From assembly GCA_023230825.1 (NCBI GenBank), contig JALNWO010000016.1, forward strand, positions 1 through 19,562: 19,562 bases of DNA, written 5' to 3'. Position 1 is the stretch's first letter; each line of letters begins with the position of its first letter. Positions 8,338 to 15,745 of this stretch are shown here, piece after piece. The DNA comes from Acholeplasmataceae bacterium (GTDB lineage: Bacteria; Bacillota_I; Bacilli_A; Acholeplasmatales; Acholeplasmataceae). Under the pieces are notes generated by a model. It ran no database searches. It saw only the letters and a program-made list of their open reading frames with translations, and was not told the DNA's origin. Made by a program: the position numbers and the translations under genes.

Positions 8338-9594
8338 GTGAGAATAAAAAGAGATAAATACTTAAATATGTTAATAGATGCCAAATGGAATGGGCTAATT
8401 AAAATTGTTACAGGAATTAGAAGATGTGGCAAATCGTACTTGTTAGGGGAGCTGTTTTATGAGCATTTAATAAATAGTGGCATTTGTTCTGACCATATTA
8501 TTAAAATAGCTCTTGATGATGAGGAAAATAAAGATTTAAGAGATGCTAGTGCGCTTTCTTTAGCTATAAATAAACAAACAAGCAATAAGGAAGTCAAATA
8601 TTATTTAATAATAGATGAAATTCAAAAATGTATTGGTTTTGAAGACGTCTTAAACGGAATCCTTTATAAAAAACATATTGATATTTATGTGACTGGAAGT
8701 AACTCTAAGTTTTTGTCTAAAGATGTAATTACTGAGTTTAGAGGACGAGGGCTTGAAATAAACCTTTTGCCATTATCTTTTTCAGAAATATTGCCATTAT
8801 ATGATAACCCAAGTAAAGCACTAGCTAATTATTTACTTTATGGTGGCATGCCTATTATGTTAACATTTAATGATGATCAAGGAAAAAGAAATTATTTATC
8901 TAACTTATTTAAAACCGTATATTTAAGTGATATAATCGAACGCTATAATATCGAGCATGCTGATGCCTTGGAGAGAATAATTGACTTACTGTCATCTTCA
9001 ATAGGTTCATTAACAAACCCAAACAAAATAACTAATACTCTAAGTAGTAAAGGGCAAAAGGGAATTGATTATAAAACTGTAAAAAATTATTTAGATTATA
9101 TTACTGATGCATATCTATTTGAAAAAGTGGATAGATATGATGTTAAAGGAAAAAAGTATTTTGAAACTATTAGTAAATACTACGCTACTGATTTAGGTTT
9201 AAGAAACGCAAGATTAAATTTTAGGCAATATGAAGAAAATCATTTAATGGAAAATGCTATATATTTAGAACTTTTAAATAGAGGATTTAGTGTTGATGTT
9301 GGAATAGTAGAAATAAGAGAAGTAGTTGAAGGCAAAAGAGTATCAAAACAATTAGAAATAGATTTCATTGCTAATAAATCTGATAAAAGATACTACATTC
9401 AATCTGCTTATCAAATGCCGACTGAAGAAAAACGAAATCAAGAAATAAGGCCATTTAGAGCAGTAGATGACTCTTTCAAAAAAATCTTAATTGTTAGAAA
9501 TGATTTTGCGCCTATTTTTAATGATGAAAATGGCATTTTACATATTGGCTTATTAGATTTTTTAAGTGACCCTAATAGTCTAAATAGAAGTTAA
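8338..9594 (+). CDS. AAA_14 / DUF4143 family ATP-binding protein
   Basis: This is a stand-alone AAA+ ATPase of the large family found in many copies in anaerobe and archaeal genomes; its cellular function is not established. Walker A is GIRRCGKS (26-33), Walker B is YYLIIDEIQ (88-96) with Asp93-Glu94, the sensor-like TGSNSK is at 119-124 and a likely arginine finger lies in EFRGRG (133-138). The C-terminal DUF4143 part ends in a PD-(D/E)XK-like segment. That segment keeps E-I-D-F, but has YIQSAY where active nucleases have E-x-K, so it is probably not a nuclease. Start GTG 8338 is 8 nt after GGAGG (8325-8329). The TTG at 8323 overlaps that site and is rejected. The result is 418 residues. Codon use (many ATA, AGA) is more AT-rich than in the neighbours, suggesting transfer. 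Confidence 0.88.
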   Translation: MRIKRDKYLNMLIDAKWNGLIKIVTGIRRCGKSYLLGELFYEHLINSGICSDHIIKIALDDEENKDLRDASALSLAINKQTSNKEVKYYLIIDEIQKCIGFEDVLNGILYKKHIDIYVTGSNSKFLSKDVITEFRGRGLEINLLPLSFSEILPLYDNPSKALANYLLYGGMPIMLTFNDDQGKRNYLSNLFKTVYLSDIIERYNIEHADALERIIDLLSSSIGSLTNPNKITNTLSSKGQKGIDYKTVKNYLDYITDAYLFEKVDRYDVKGKKYFETISKYYATDLGLRNARLNFRQYEENHLMENAIYLELLNRGFSVDVGIVEIREVVEGKRVSKQLEIDFIANKSDKRYYIQSAYQMPTEEKRNQEIRPFRAVDDSFKKILIVRNDFAPIFNDENGILHIGLLDFLSDPNSLNRS

Positions 9595-9631
9595 TTCCAA
9601 AAACAGTGGATTAAGGCAGTAATCTTGGAGT
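9594..9631. repeat. Palindromic 38-bp element, degenerate copy 2
   Basis: This copy matches the element at 8276-8313 at 31 of 38 positions with no gap. The first 17 bases differ at only one position, and the ends TTCCAA and TTGGAG are kept, but the right inner arm has decayed. It begins at the last base of the ATPase stop codon. The positions equivalent to -35 and -10 read TGGATT and TTTATA, so it is at best a weak promoter. It is followed by GAGAGG, like the GGAGG after copy 1. It may be the promoter of a lost second ATPase gene, or of the pseudogene downstream. Confidence 0.6.
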
Positions 9632-9685
9632 TTATATAAATATGAGAGGCTAAAGAAAAATAATGAAAAACGTAAGGTGACAAAT

Positions 9686-9982
9686 ATGGATGAGACATTA
9701 TGCCTAATCAGCGAAGAATATCAAATAACGTATTTTGGAAATGTGTGTCCCGTATGTGGCTGGGAGCACACCTCAATAGCATTTATTGATGAGGATTTTT
9801 AAGGGGGCGCTAATCCTTTAACGTCAAATGAATACAGAAAATATTTTAAGCAAAAACAAAAAGAAATCCTAATTACAGATGGGAAAACGATCCTAAAAAA
9901 TATGATAGATTTTCAAAAAAATAAAAAGTTTATTAGTTGTTTTCAGAGCTATAATTTTAAATTTGGCTTAACAAAGACATAA
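9686..9982 (+). pseudogene. CPCC-family cysteine-rich protein, broken by an in-frame stop
   Basis: AAGGTG (9675-9680) precedes ATG 9686. The first 38 codons contain FGNVCPVCGWEHTS, then TAA at 9800-9802. Reading on in the same frame gives GGANPLTSNEYRKYF and 59 codons in all before the next stop, TAA 9980-9982. Cys-rich CPCC-type proteins carry exactly this order: a C-P-x-C-G-W-E motif, a short acidic stretch, then GGAN and a region rich in Arg/Lys and Phe. The match on both sides of the stop shows one gene with a single nonsense change rather than two genes. The 38-residue front part could still be made. The family is small, probably zinc-binding, and of unknown role. A sequencing error at 9800 is the main alternative. 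Confidence 0.75.
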
Positions 9983-9985
9983 CTT

Positions 9986-10039
9986 AGGGGTGCGTAAAAT
10001 TTGATAAGGATGCGCAATAGTATTGTGCCGTAACCCCCT
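9986..10039 (+). other. Fold-prone stretch, candidate structured RNA
   Basis: An outer pairing AGGGG (9986-9990) with CCCCT (10035-10039) encloses a near-perfect palindrome at 10012-10028, centred on CAATAGTATTG, with eight-base arms that include one G-T pair. A terminator follows at 10060. It might be a small RNA, the 3' end of the pseudogene transcript, or the end of an old insertion. No known RNA family was recognised. The rest of the gene-free 9983-10267 interval shows only this stretch, the terminator and an AT-rich leader. Confidence 0.3.
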
Positions 10040-10059
10040 TCGCAGATTGGATGAATAGG

Positions 10060-10088
10060 TTTGACACTTAGATGTCAAATCTTTTTTT
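10060..10088 (+). terminator. Rho-independent terminator
   Basis: TTTGACA (10060-10066) pairs perfectly with TGTCAAA (10073-10079) around a 6-nt loop, followed by TCTTTTTTT. It closes the accessory patch before the lipoprotein gene. Confidence 0.88.
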
Positions 10089-10267
10089 AACCTCTTGACA
10101 AAGCTAAAAAAAGATGAAAACCAATGTTATTCAATGAAAATTTCAAACTCAAACTTTTTGTATCTTATCACCTGTTTAGCGTAACTTATCACAATTCAAA
10201 TTAAAAATACAATATATAAGGTAAAATAAGAGAAAGATCGACTACTCTACGATACAAGGAGGGAATC

Positions 10268-11701
10268 ATGAGAAAAATCTTCTTAACAACATTTTTAATT
10301 ATGTTATCATTTCTTTTATTTGCATGCATTGCCGATCCTGATAATAATAAAGATAACCCAGACCATACTTACGCAACCGTCCGCATGCTCTTTTTCTATC
10401 AAGAAAGCACAATCGATGATTGGAAAGACGATTATCATAAAAAGAAATCGTGGTCTTACGACGAACTAAAAAGTTATACATTTACTAATTCAGTCGTTAT
10501 TACATACAAAAACAAAGATAACCTAATTAAAGATTATCCGAAAATAGTTGAGAGCTTAAGCTACACATCAGAAATTTATCTTGAACTATATTCACTTGCA
10601 GAGGAAATTAAAGTATCAGATGTATTAACGAAAGAAGCATTGATAACGATTACGAGTAAATATGATCAAACAGAAATCTATTTTGACCCTCTTGAATACG
10701 AAGAACTCTATGTCTCCATGGATGAATCATACATCATTGGAACACTTGTTATCGATAGCAATGAACAACTTGCAACCCTTTATGAAGAACTTCCAATTAC
10801 CGTAGAGCCAAACTTCTTTGATACGAAAGCACTCATTATTATTGGCGGATACCGAAGTGGCAGCCTAATGGTTTATGGGGTTGACTCTGTCTTTTATTTA
10901 AATGAAACAACGCTTGAGGTTGCGATTAACGGGGAATTAGCCAGCAATGTCGCAACATCAGATGAAAGATATTACACCCTTATTTTAAGTGTTGATCAAA
11001 CGATTCTAAACCCAATTAATCGAGTAATTCAACATTTCCATATAACACATTTAGACGGGTTTAGAAGAGACGTTCCTTTTCATAACACTCTCAATCCATG
11101 GCCCAATCAAAACTATAAAGAAATGGGATTATATCTTCCTGGCCAACGGATTTATCTTCAAGGTGATGAACTCAATTTTTGGGATTTAGAAATCTATATT
11201 AAAACAGATGAAAATGAATTTCTTCATCCAGGAAAGTATTACTATAAAACACCTGTTGATACAAATAAAGTAGGAACCCACACCATCTATGTTTTATATA
11301 ACGGTTTTATGGTATCATTTACCATTGAAGTTCTTCCATATATTGAAGACGTTAAACTGCTTTATTCTAACAGACCAACAGTTGTTGATGAGACCATGAG
11401 TGATGGTTTCATCGAAGACTATGAAACCTATTTAGCTCTCAATGTTGATTTAGAGTTAGAAGCATCCTTTTTTGAAGATTCTGTTTTATACTTAAAACGA
11501 TTTGATAGTTCAAATACCAATCTCTTTCGCATTTTAACTCAAGCAGAAGTTTCTAATAATGAACTGATCCTTCATCTTCATAAACCACCCTATTTAGCTG
11601 GAGCGGCTATTACACCTGGACAACTCATCTTTTCTATTGCAAAAGAAGTGAGAAATCAAGTCGATGATGTAACCTTTGTTTTTACTAGAAGCCTAATCTA
11701 A
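10268..11701 (+). CDS. Surface lipoprotein with a bacterial Ig-like segment
   Basis: The protein begins MRKIFLTTFL, continues as a hydrophobic stretch and ends in the lipobox LFAC, so Cys20 should be lipidated after signal peptidase II cleavage. It would be anchored on the outer face of the membrane. AAGGAGGG at 10256-10263 precedes the ATG. Most of the 477 residues match nothing I recognise. Residues about 287-357 look like a bacterial Ig-like (Big_3 type) domain ending PVDTNKVGTHTIYVLYNG and a beta strand, as in many Firmicutes adhesins and cell-surface proteins. The mature part has no further cysteines and is mostly beta-strand-like. It is flanked by terminators on both sides, so it is a single-gene unit. 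It lies next to the c-di-GMP genes, but no riboswitch precedes it. Confidence 0.75.
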   Translation: MRKIFLTTFLIMLSFLLFACIADPDNNKDNPDHTYATVRMLFFYQESTIDDWKDDYHKKKSWSYDELKSYTFTNSVVITYKNKDNLIKDYPKIVESLSYTSEIYLELYSLAEEIKVSDVLTKEALITITSKYDQTEIYFDPLEYEELYVSMDESYIIGTLVIDSNEQLATLYEELPITVEPNFFDTKALIIIGGYRSGSLMVYGVDSVFYLNETTLEVAINGELASNVATSDERYYTLILSVDQTILNPINRVIQHFHITHLDGFRRDVPFHNTLNPWPNQNYKEMGLYLPGQRIYLQGDELNFWDLEIYIKTDENEFLHPGKYYYKTPVDTNKVGTHTIYVLYNGFMVSFTIEVLPYIEDVKLLYSNRPTVVDETMSDGFIEDYETYLALNVDLELEASFFEDSVLYLKRFDSSNTNLFRILTQAEVSNNELILHLHKPPYLAGAAITPGQLIFSIAKEVRNQVDDVTFVFTRSLI

Positions 11702-11738
11702 AAAACTGAAAGATTAAAAAAAGAAAAAGGAAATGAAG

Positions 11739-11765
11739 AAGCGATGCGAATCGCTTTTTCTTTTT
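11739..11765 (+). terminator. Rho-independent terminator of the lipoprotein gene
   Basis: AAGCGAT (11739-11745) pairs with ATCGCTT (11750-11756) around the loop GCGA, followed by a T-rich tract to 11765. Confidence 0.9.
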
Positions 11766-11841
11766 CAAGAATATGATCAGCCATGAATTGCACCAAATAA
11801 AGTGTGTTACAATAAAAATTGGAGAACATTTTTTAATTTAA

Positions 11842-11870
11842 TTGGTATTTTTGCATTTAAAATATATAAT
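11842..11870 (+). promoter_or_regulatory. Promoter of the c-di-GMP signalling operon
   Basis: TTGGTA (11842-11847) and a perfect TATAAT (11865-11870) are separated by exactly 17 bp. Transcription would begin near 11877, just before the ribosome-site region. The TTG at 11842 that would open the longest reading frame is therefore the -35 box, not a start codon. Confidence 0.75.
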
Positions 11871-11901
11871 AGACTTAATCAAAGGAGAAGAAGGTGAGCT
11901 T

Positions 11902-14169
11902 TTGAGTAAATATACTATTCGTGAAATTATTGTCATGGGCATCTTTTTACTTGCGATTTTAGTCGTCGGTCTTTTAATCCTTAACAAACAAGATATTGAT
12001 GAAGTGAATCTATTGGTTTCTGCGAGCAACGAAGAAATCGTTGATCATATTTTTTATCAAGCAAACGCAAAGAAAACACTTCTTGAAGAAAACAGATTGA
12101 CCTTAACAACCTACGACCTCCCCTTTGATGCAGGCCTCTTTACTGATATTCAAGTAGGGATACCATCTGAGTATAACTTATCTATTCCTGATGAAGTGTT
12201 TGTAGTGATTTACTATGTCAATAACAAACTTTATTATGAGCCGATTATCCCTTACTTACAGATCCATGATCGTGATGAAAACCATTTTGCGATTGTAGAT
12301 GAAATCGGCACTGTTCTTCTCGCAAATAAACTTGCAGTCGGTTCTAAAATAGCTTCTTATGTAAAACAAGTAAGTATTTTTGATGATTTATTTCAAACAC
12401 ACGAACCTTTTTCTTTCTTAGATAACCGTGAATTTATTGCCTCAACACCGATTGTTGCTGGTGAATATTATTTCATTTACTTTACCGCACGAACCATTTA
12501 CTTTCCCAACAACTTTAAAACAGTCGTTACTCAAGGTTTAATTGTTTTAGCTTTCGTCATGATGTATGTTCTTATTGTTTTCATTAACAACATCAGTGAC
12601 GCCCGGATGCAGGCGAGCCTCAACCACATGATGATCCAAAACTTACCTCTTTTATATGTCGTTGAAGTTGATAAAAAAGGCAAAATCTTAAGTAAAAATA
12701 AACTTTTTGAGAATTTAGTTCACCGCGAAAACGTAAAAAATATCCATGAGCTTTTAGACGATGGTATTTTCATCGATGAACACCCAGAAATTTTAATTCA
12801 TATTCACGATGAAGATATGATCTTTACGCGTTACTCATATAAAAACCGTTATTTACTAATCGCTGAAAAAGTAACCGCAGTCATCAAAGACTACGAACAA
12901 GCTGTTTACTTTGATGCAGATACTAAGCTCGCGAACAAGGCATCGTTTATTAAATATATGGAAGAGCTGGATCGTCATACAGCGATGACGATTTTAGTCT
13001 TCGATATTAAAGAGTTCCGTAAGATTCGTAACTTATATGGTCTAAACTATGTTAATCAACTCGTTATGTTTATTGCCGGCTATTTCGAACATATTTTAGA
13101 TGTGGGTCTTTCGCGTGTATTTTTAATTAAAGACGATACTTTCGCGATTGTTTCCCAACGCGAATATAAAATTAATACACGCGCATGGATTTTTGAAACC
13201 ATTCAAAAACTCAATGAATTACTTGCAGAAAACAAATATTTAACGATTTCTTTTAGTGTTGCGATTTCTCCCGTTACCCCAGAAATTCTTGAAAATCCAG
13301 AAACCATTCCGCTTTATTTAATGACAGCACTAGACCAAGCTAAAGAAAACGAAGAAAACGATGTTGCCTTTTATGATGAAGACTTACGAACATTCTTAAA
13401 CGAAAGAGAAAAAATTATTAGTGATATTGAAAAAGGCATTAAACAAAATGAATTTGAAATTTACTTACAGCCCACGGTCGACTTAAAGTCAAAAGCAATC
13501 ACATCATATGAAGCTTTGATGCGGTGGAATAACCCAGCGTACTTTTATATTTCTCCAGAAAAATACTTTTCTCTTGCAGAAGAGACAAAACTCATATATG
13601 ATTTAACAAGTATCACTGTGAATCAAACAGCGAAACTCATTAGTGAACTTGATAATCCAAAAGCTGTGATTTCTTTTAACGCATCTCCCATGCAATTGTT
13701 AGAACAAGGCTTCATCCATAAAATCACCCAAGCTGTTAAGAAAGAAAAAATTAACCTTGACCAGCTTGCGGTTGAAATTACAGAAACCTCGTTTAGTAAA
13801 TCATTTAGTAAAGTCATTGAAAAGATTAATGCGATAAAGAAATTAGGTCTTAAAATTTATATCGATGACTTTGGAACAGGCTACAGTTCCTTAAAATATT
13901 TAAGTGACTTAGACTTAGACGTCTTAAAGATTGATAAATCGTTCGTTGAAAAGATGGTCGAAGATAATCGCGTCGAAGCGATTGTCAAAACAATTATTCA
14001 TCTTGCCCATAACTTAAAACTAAAAGTCATCGCCGAAGGGGTTGAAACGAAAGCCCAGTTGGCACTACTACAAAAACTAAATTGTGATCACATTCAAGGT
14101 TACTTAGTCTCTAAAGCAATTCCGAGTCAAGAAGCCGTTAAGCTTTTCCACCGAAAAGTTAACATTTAA
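11902..14169 (+). CDS. Membrane c-di-GMP phosphodiesterase (degenerate GGDEF + intact EAL)
   Basis: This protein should hydrolyse c-di-GMP to pGpG. Transmembrane helices lie at about 6-27 and 207-229, enclosing an extracellular sensor region of about 180 residues. A PAS-like or linker segment (about 245-330) follows, then GGDEF (about 335-490) and EAL (about 505-750). The GGDEF signature is replaced by LIKDDTF (408-414), so cyclase activity is unlikely. The EAL domain is intact: EALMRW (537-542), FNASP (592-596), EITE (625-628), DDFGTG (655-660), K677 in LKID, AEGVE (711-715) and QGY (732-734). Start TTG 11902 follows AAGGTGAG (11891-11898) and gives 755 residues; AAAGGAG at 11881 is a more distant second ribosome site. 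The stop is 12 nt from the next gene. Confidence 0.88.
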   Translation: MSKYTIREIIVMGIFLLAILVVGLLILNKQDIDEVNLLVSASNEEIVDHIFYQANAKKTLLEENRLTLTTYDLPFDAGLFTDIQVGIPSEYNLSIPDEVFVVIYYVNNKLYYEPIIPYLQIHDRDENHFAIVDEIGTVLLANKLAVGSKIASYVKQVSIFDDLFQTHEPFSFLDNREFIASTPIVAGEYYFIYFTARTIYFPNNFKTVVTQGLIVLAFVMMYVLIVFINNISDARMQASLNHMMIQNLPLLYVVEVDKKGKILSKNKLFENLVHRENVKNIHELLDDGIFIDEHPEILIHIHDEDMIFTRYSYKNRYLLIAEKVTAVIKDYEQAVYFDADTKLANKASFIKYMEELDRHTAMTILVFDIKEFRKIRNLYGLNYVNQLVMFIAGYFEHILDVGLSRVFLIKDDTFAIVSQREYKINTRAWIFETIQKLNELLAENKYLTISFSVAISPVTPEILENPETIPLYLMTALDQAKENEENDVAFYDEDLRTFLNEREKIISDIEKGIKQNEFEIYLQPTVDLKSKAITSYEALMRWNNPAYFYISPEKYFSLAEETKLIYDLTSITVNQTAKLISELDNPKAVISFNASPMQLLEQGFIHKITQAVKKEKINLDQLAVEITETSFSKSFSKVIEKINAIKKLGLKIYIDDFGTGYSSLKYLSDLDLDVLKIDKSFVEKMVEDNRVEAIVKTIIHLAHNLKLKVIAEGVETKAQLALLQKLNCDHIQGYLVSKAIPSQEAVKLFHRKVNI

Positions 14170-14181
14170 AGGAGGACCCTA

Positions 14182-15564
14182 ATGGAAACTTTTATTGTCA
14201 TTCTCTTAATCTTAGCAATGCTCGCCGCCATTTATGGTTTTTTCAAACTGATTAAATTTGAAAGCGTCCGCTTTCGCGAAGACCAACTCTTGGCCAGTGG
14301 TGAAGTGATTGACTATCCTTTATTTAAAAAGTTTATTACAAGAAAAATTAAAGAAGGCGAAACCAAAGGTGTCTTCTCTTTAGTCTTAGTGACAATCGGC
14401 CATTTTGACCAATTGGTTGATACATACGGGATTGTTGATGCAAAACTCATTTTAAAACAAACAAAAGATTTAGTTAGAGGGGTTTTACCAACAATGTCAA
14501 TTGTCGCTAATAGTAGTGAACTGGGTTCCATCCTTATATATTTACCGAAACTGTATCATGACAATGAAATGAAGGCACTGGCTCGATCAATGAAACGAGC
14601 GGCTGAAACTAAAATTAAAGTCTTTGAAGAAATCTTTGTTCAAAATAATGCTATTATTACGTATGTCACCTATCCTTTAAATGGAAAAACCTTTGATTCC
14701 TTATTCGCGAACTTAAACTTAGGTATTTATTTAGGTCAAAAATCAGGTGGCGAAACCATCATTAGTTACTCCAACGAGATGCAAAAAGACAAAGCCTTTA
14801 TTGATTTCTATTATGAAATTAAAGAAGCGATTCGAAAAAAAGAGTTTGTCTTGTTTTATCATCCGATTATCGATGCGAAACGAAAAGAGATTTACGGATT
14901 TGAATCACTCATTCGTTGGAACCACCCCAAACAAGGATTATTATTACCAAAAGATTTTTTAGCGAAAGTCCAAAGTTCTGGTGATTTAGACTGGATCGGA
15001 TTTTGGAGTTTAGATAGTATCGTACGCTTTAGCTATAAAGCTTACAAAGAAGCTGAAAAGATTCCTTATCGTTGGCATTTAAATATTAGTCATCAACAAC
15101 TTCTTAATAATGAGATCGTCAATGAGTTTCAAGAAACGATTAACCGCTACCGGATTGATCCAGAGTTAATTACGTTAGAAATTGTTGACTTCGCTAAAGT
15201 GGTCAATCATCAAAATGCGATTAAAACATTAATTAAGCTCTCTAATATTGGTTTTAAAATTGCAGTATCGATACATGAAACCGATTATCAGCTTTTGGCT
15301 GATATTGAAAAATATGAAATCGATATTATTAAACTCAGCACAAACATTTTAAAACGAATGGATCAAACAGTAAATAAGAATTTCGTTGAAACGATTTATG
15401 AACTACAAAGAAAAGGAAAAGCCGTTGTGATCGTTGAAAACATCGAATCTGATGAAGACAGTGAACTTGCACTAAACAGTAAGTTTAACTTACAACAAGG
15501 CTACTATTTTTCAGAACCATTTTCTGAATCAAAGTTAAACGAATTTGTTCAAAAGTTTTATTAA
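14182..15564 (+). CDS. Membrane protein with degenerate GGDEF and EAL domains
   Basis: One N-terminal helix (about 3-24) is followed directly by a GGDEF-like fold (about 40-200) and an EAL-like fold (about 205-458). Where GGDEF should be, the sequence reads SSELG (111-115). In the EAL part several landmarks survive: FESLIRWNHP (240-249), NIS (301-303), VEN (418-420) and QGY (439-441). The metal-binding DDFGTG is replaced by SIHETD (363-368), E-I-T-E has become E-I-V-D, and K-I-D-K has become K-L-S-T. It is therefore very unlikely to be an active phosphodiesterase or cyclase. Such dead relatives often bind c-di-GMP or a protein partner and act as receptors or regulators. AAAGGAGG precedes the ATG, and the gene is in an operon with the active enzyme upstream. 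Confidence 0.85.
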   Translation: METFIVILLILAMLAAIYGFFKLIKFESVRFREDQLLASGEVIDYPLFKKFITRKIKEGETKGVFSLVLVTIGHFDQLVDTYGIVDAKLILKQTKDLVRGVLPTMSIVANSSELGSILIYLPKLYHDNEMKALARSMKRAAETKIKVFEEIFVQNNAIITYVTYPLNGKTFDSLFANLNLGIYLGQKSGGETIISYSNEMQKDKAFIDFYYEIKEAIRKKEFVLFYHPIIDAKRKEIYGFESLIRWNHPKQGLLLPKDFLAKVQSSGDLDWIGFWSLDSIVRFSYKAYKEAEKIPYRWHLNISHQQLLNNEIVNEFQETINRYRIDPELITLEIVDFAKVVNHQNAIKTLIKLSNIGFKIAVSIHETDYQLLADIEKYEIDIIKLSTNILKRMDQTVNKNFVETIYELQRKGKAVVIVENIESDEDSELALNSKFNLQQGYYFSEPFSESKLNEFVQKFY

Positions 15565-15576
15565 AGATAAAATCTG

Positions 15577-15605
15577 TTGACAAAAAAAAAGAAGTATGAT
15601 ATTTT
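15577..15605 (+). promoter_or_regulatory. Promoter upstream of riboswitch 1
   Basis: A perfect -35 TTGACA (15577-15582) is followed by an A-run and an AT-rich -10 region. The best -10 candidates are TATTTT at 15600 (17-bp spacing) or GATATT at 15598 (15-bp). The same arrangement, TTGACA then GTATGATA, precedes riboswitch 2. No terminator separates this promoter from the signalling operon, so read-through into the riboswitch is possible. Confidence 0.6.
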
Positions 15606-15623
15606 TAAGATACATTCGCAAGA

Positions 15624-15698
15624 TATGTAAAAGGCAAAGCTAGGGGAACCTAGTGACGCAAAGCTATAGGGTCCATTAAAAGGATAGCCAGTTGTCAT
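15624..15698 (+). promoter_or_regulatory. c-di-GMP-I (GEMM-I) riboswitch aptamer, copy 1
   Basis: The conserved GEMM-I core is present: GGCAAA (15633-15638), a P2 hairpin CTAGG-GGAA-CCTAG with a GNRA tetraloop, the invariant GACGCAAAGC (15654-15663), then a P3 arm from TATAGGGTCC to GGATAGCC. The base just before CAAA is G (15634). It corresponds to G20 in the well-studied Vc2 aptamer, which favours c-di-GMP over cGAMP. The 3' end of the aptamer is also the 5' arm of a terminator, so ligand binding should prevent termination (ON switch). The genes downstream are the surface-protein operon. The 75-nt block is identical to copy 2. Confidence 0.93.
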
Positions 15699-15719
15699 AG
15701 TATTTGACACTGGCTTTTT
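15686..15719 (+). terminator. Riboswitch 1 expression-platform terminator
   Basis: AGCCAGTTGTCA (15686-15697) pairs with TGACACTGGCT (15705-15715) with one bulged T, followed by TTTTT. The 5' arm overlaps the aptamer's P3/P1 3' strands, so the two folds exclude each other. It lies 26 nt upstream of the next start codon. Confidence 0.88.
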
Positions 15720-15745
15720 GATTTCTTTTTAAAGGAGGTGGACGC

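Noticed and set aside
8276..9631. ATPase gene as an integron-style cassette with attC-like ends
   Set aside because: The flanking palindromes lack the attC core sites, no integrase is present, and copy 1 is better explained as a promoter/operator.
9800..9802. In-frame TAA in the CPCC gene as recoding or read-through
   Set aside because: TAA ends many other genes here and no recoding signal was seen. A nonsense mutation or sequencing error is simpler.
10095..10100. TTGACA as -35 of the lipoprotein promoter
   Set aside because: No acceptable -10 box lies 16-18 bp downstream. The real promoter is probably closer to the gene in the AT-rich 10200-10230 stretch, but no convincing pair could be fixed.
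11842..11904. Longer N terminus for the EAL protein from TTG 11842
   Set aside because: The TTG is the -35 box of a good promoter, has no ribosome site, and its first 20 codons would lie largely upstream of the expected transcript start.
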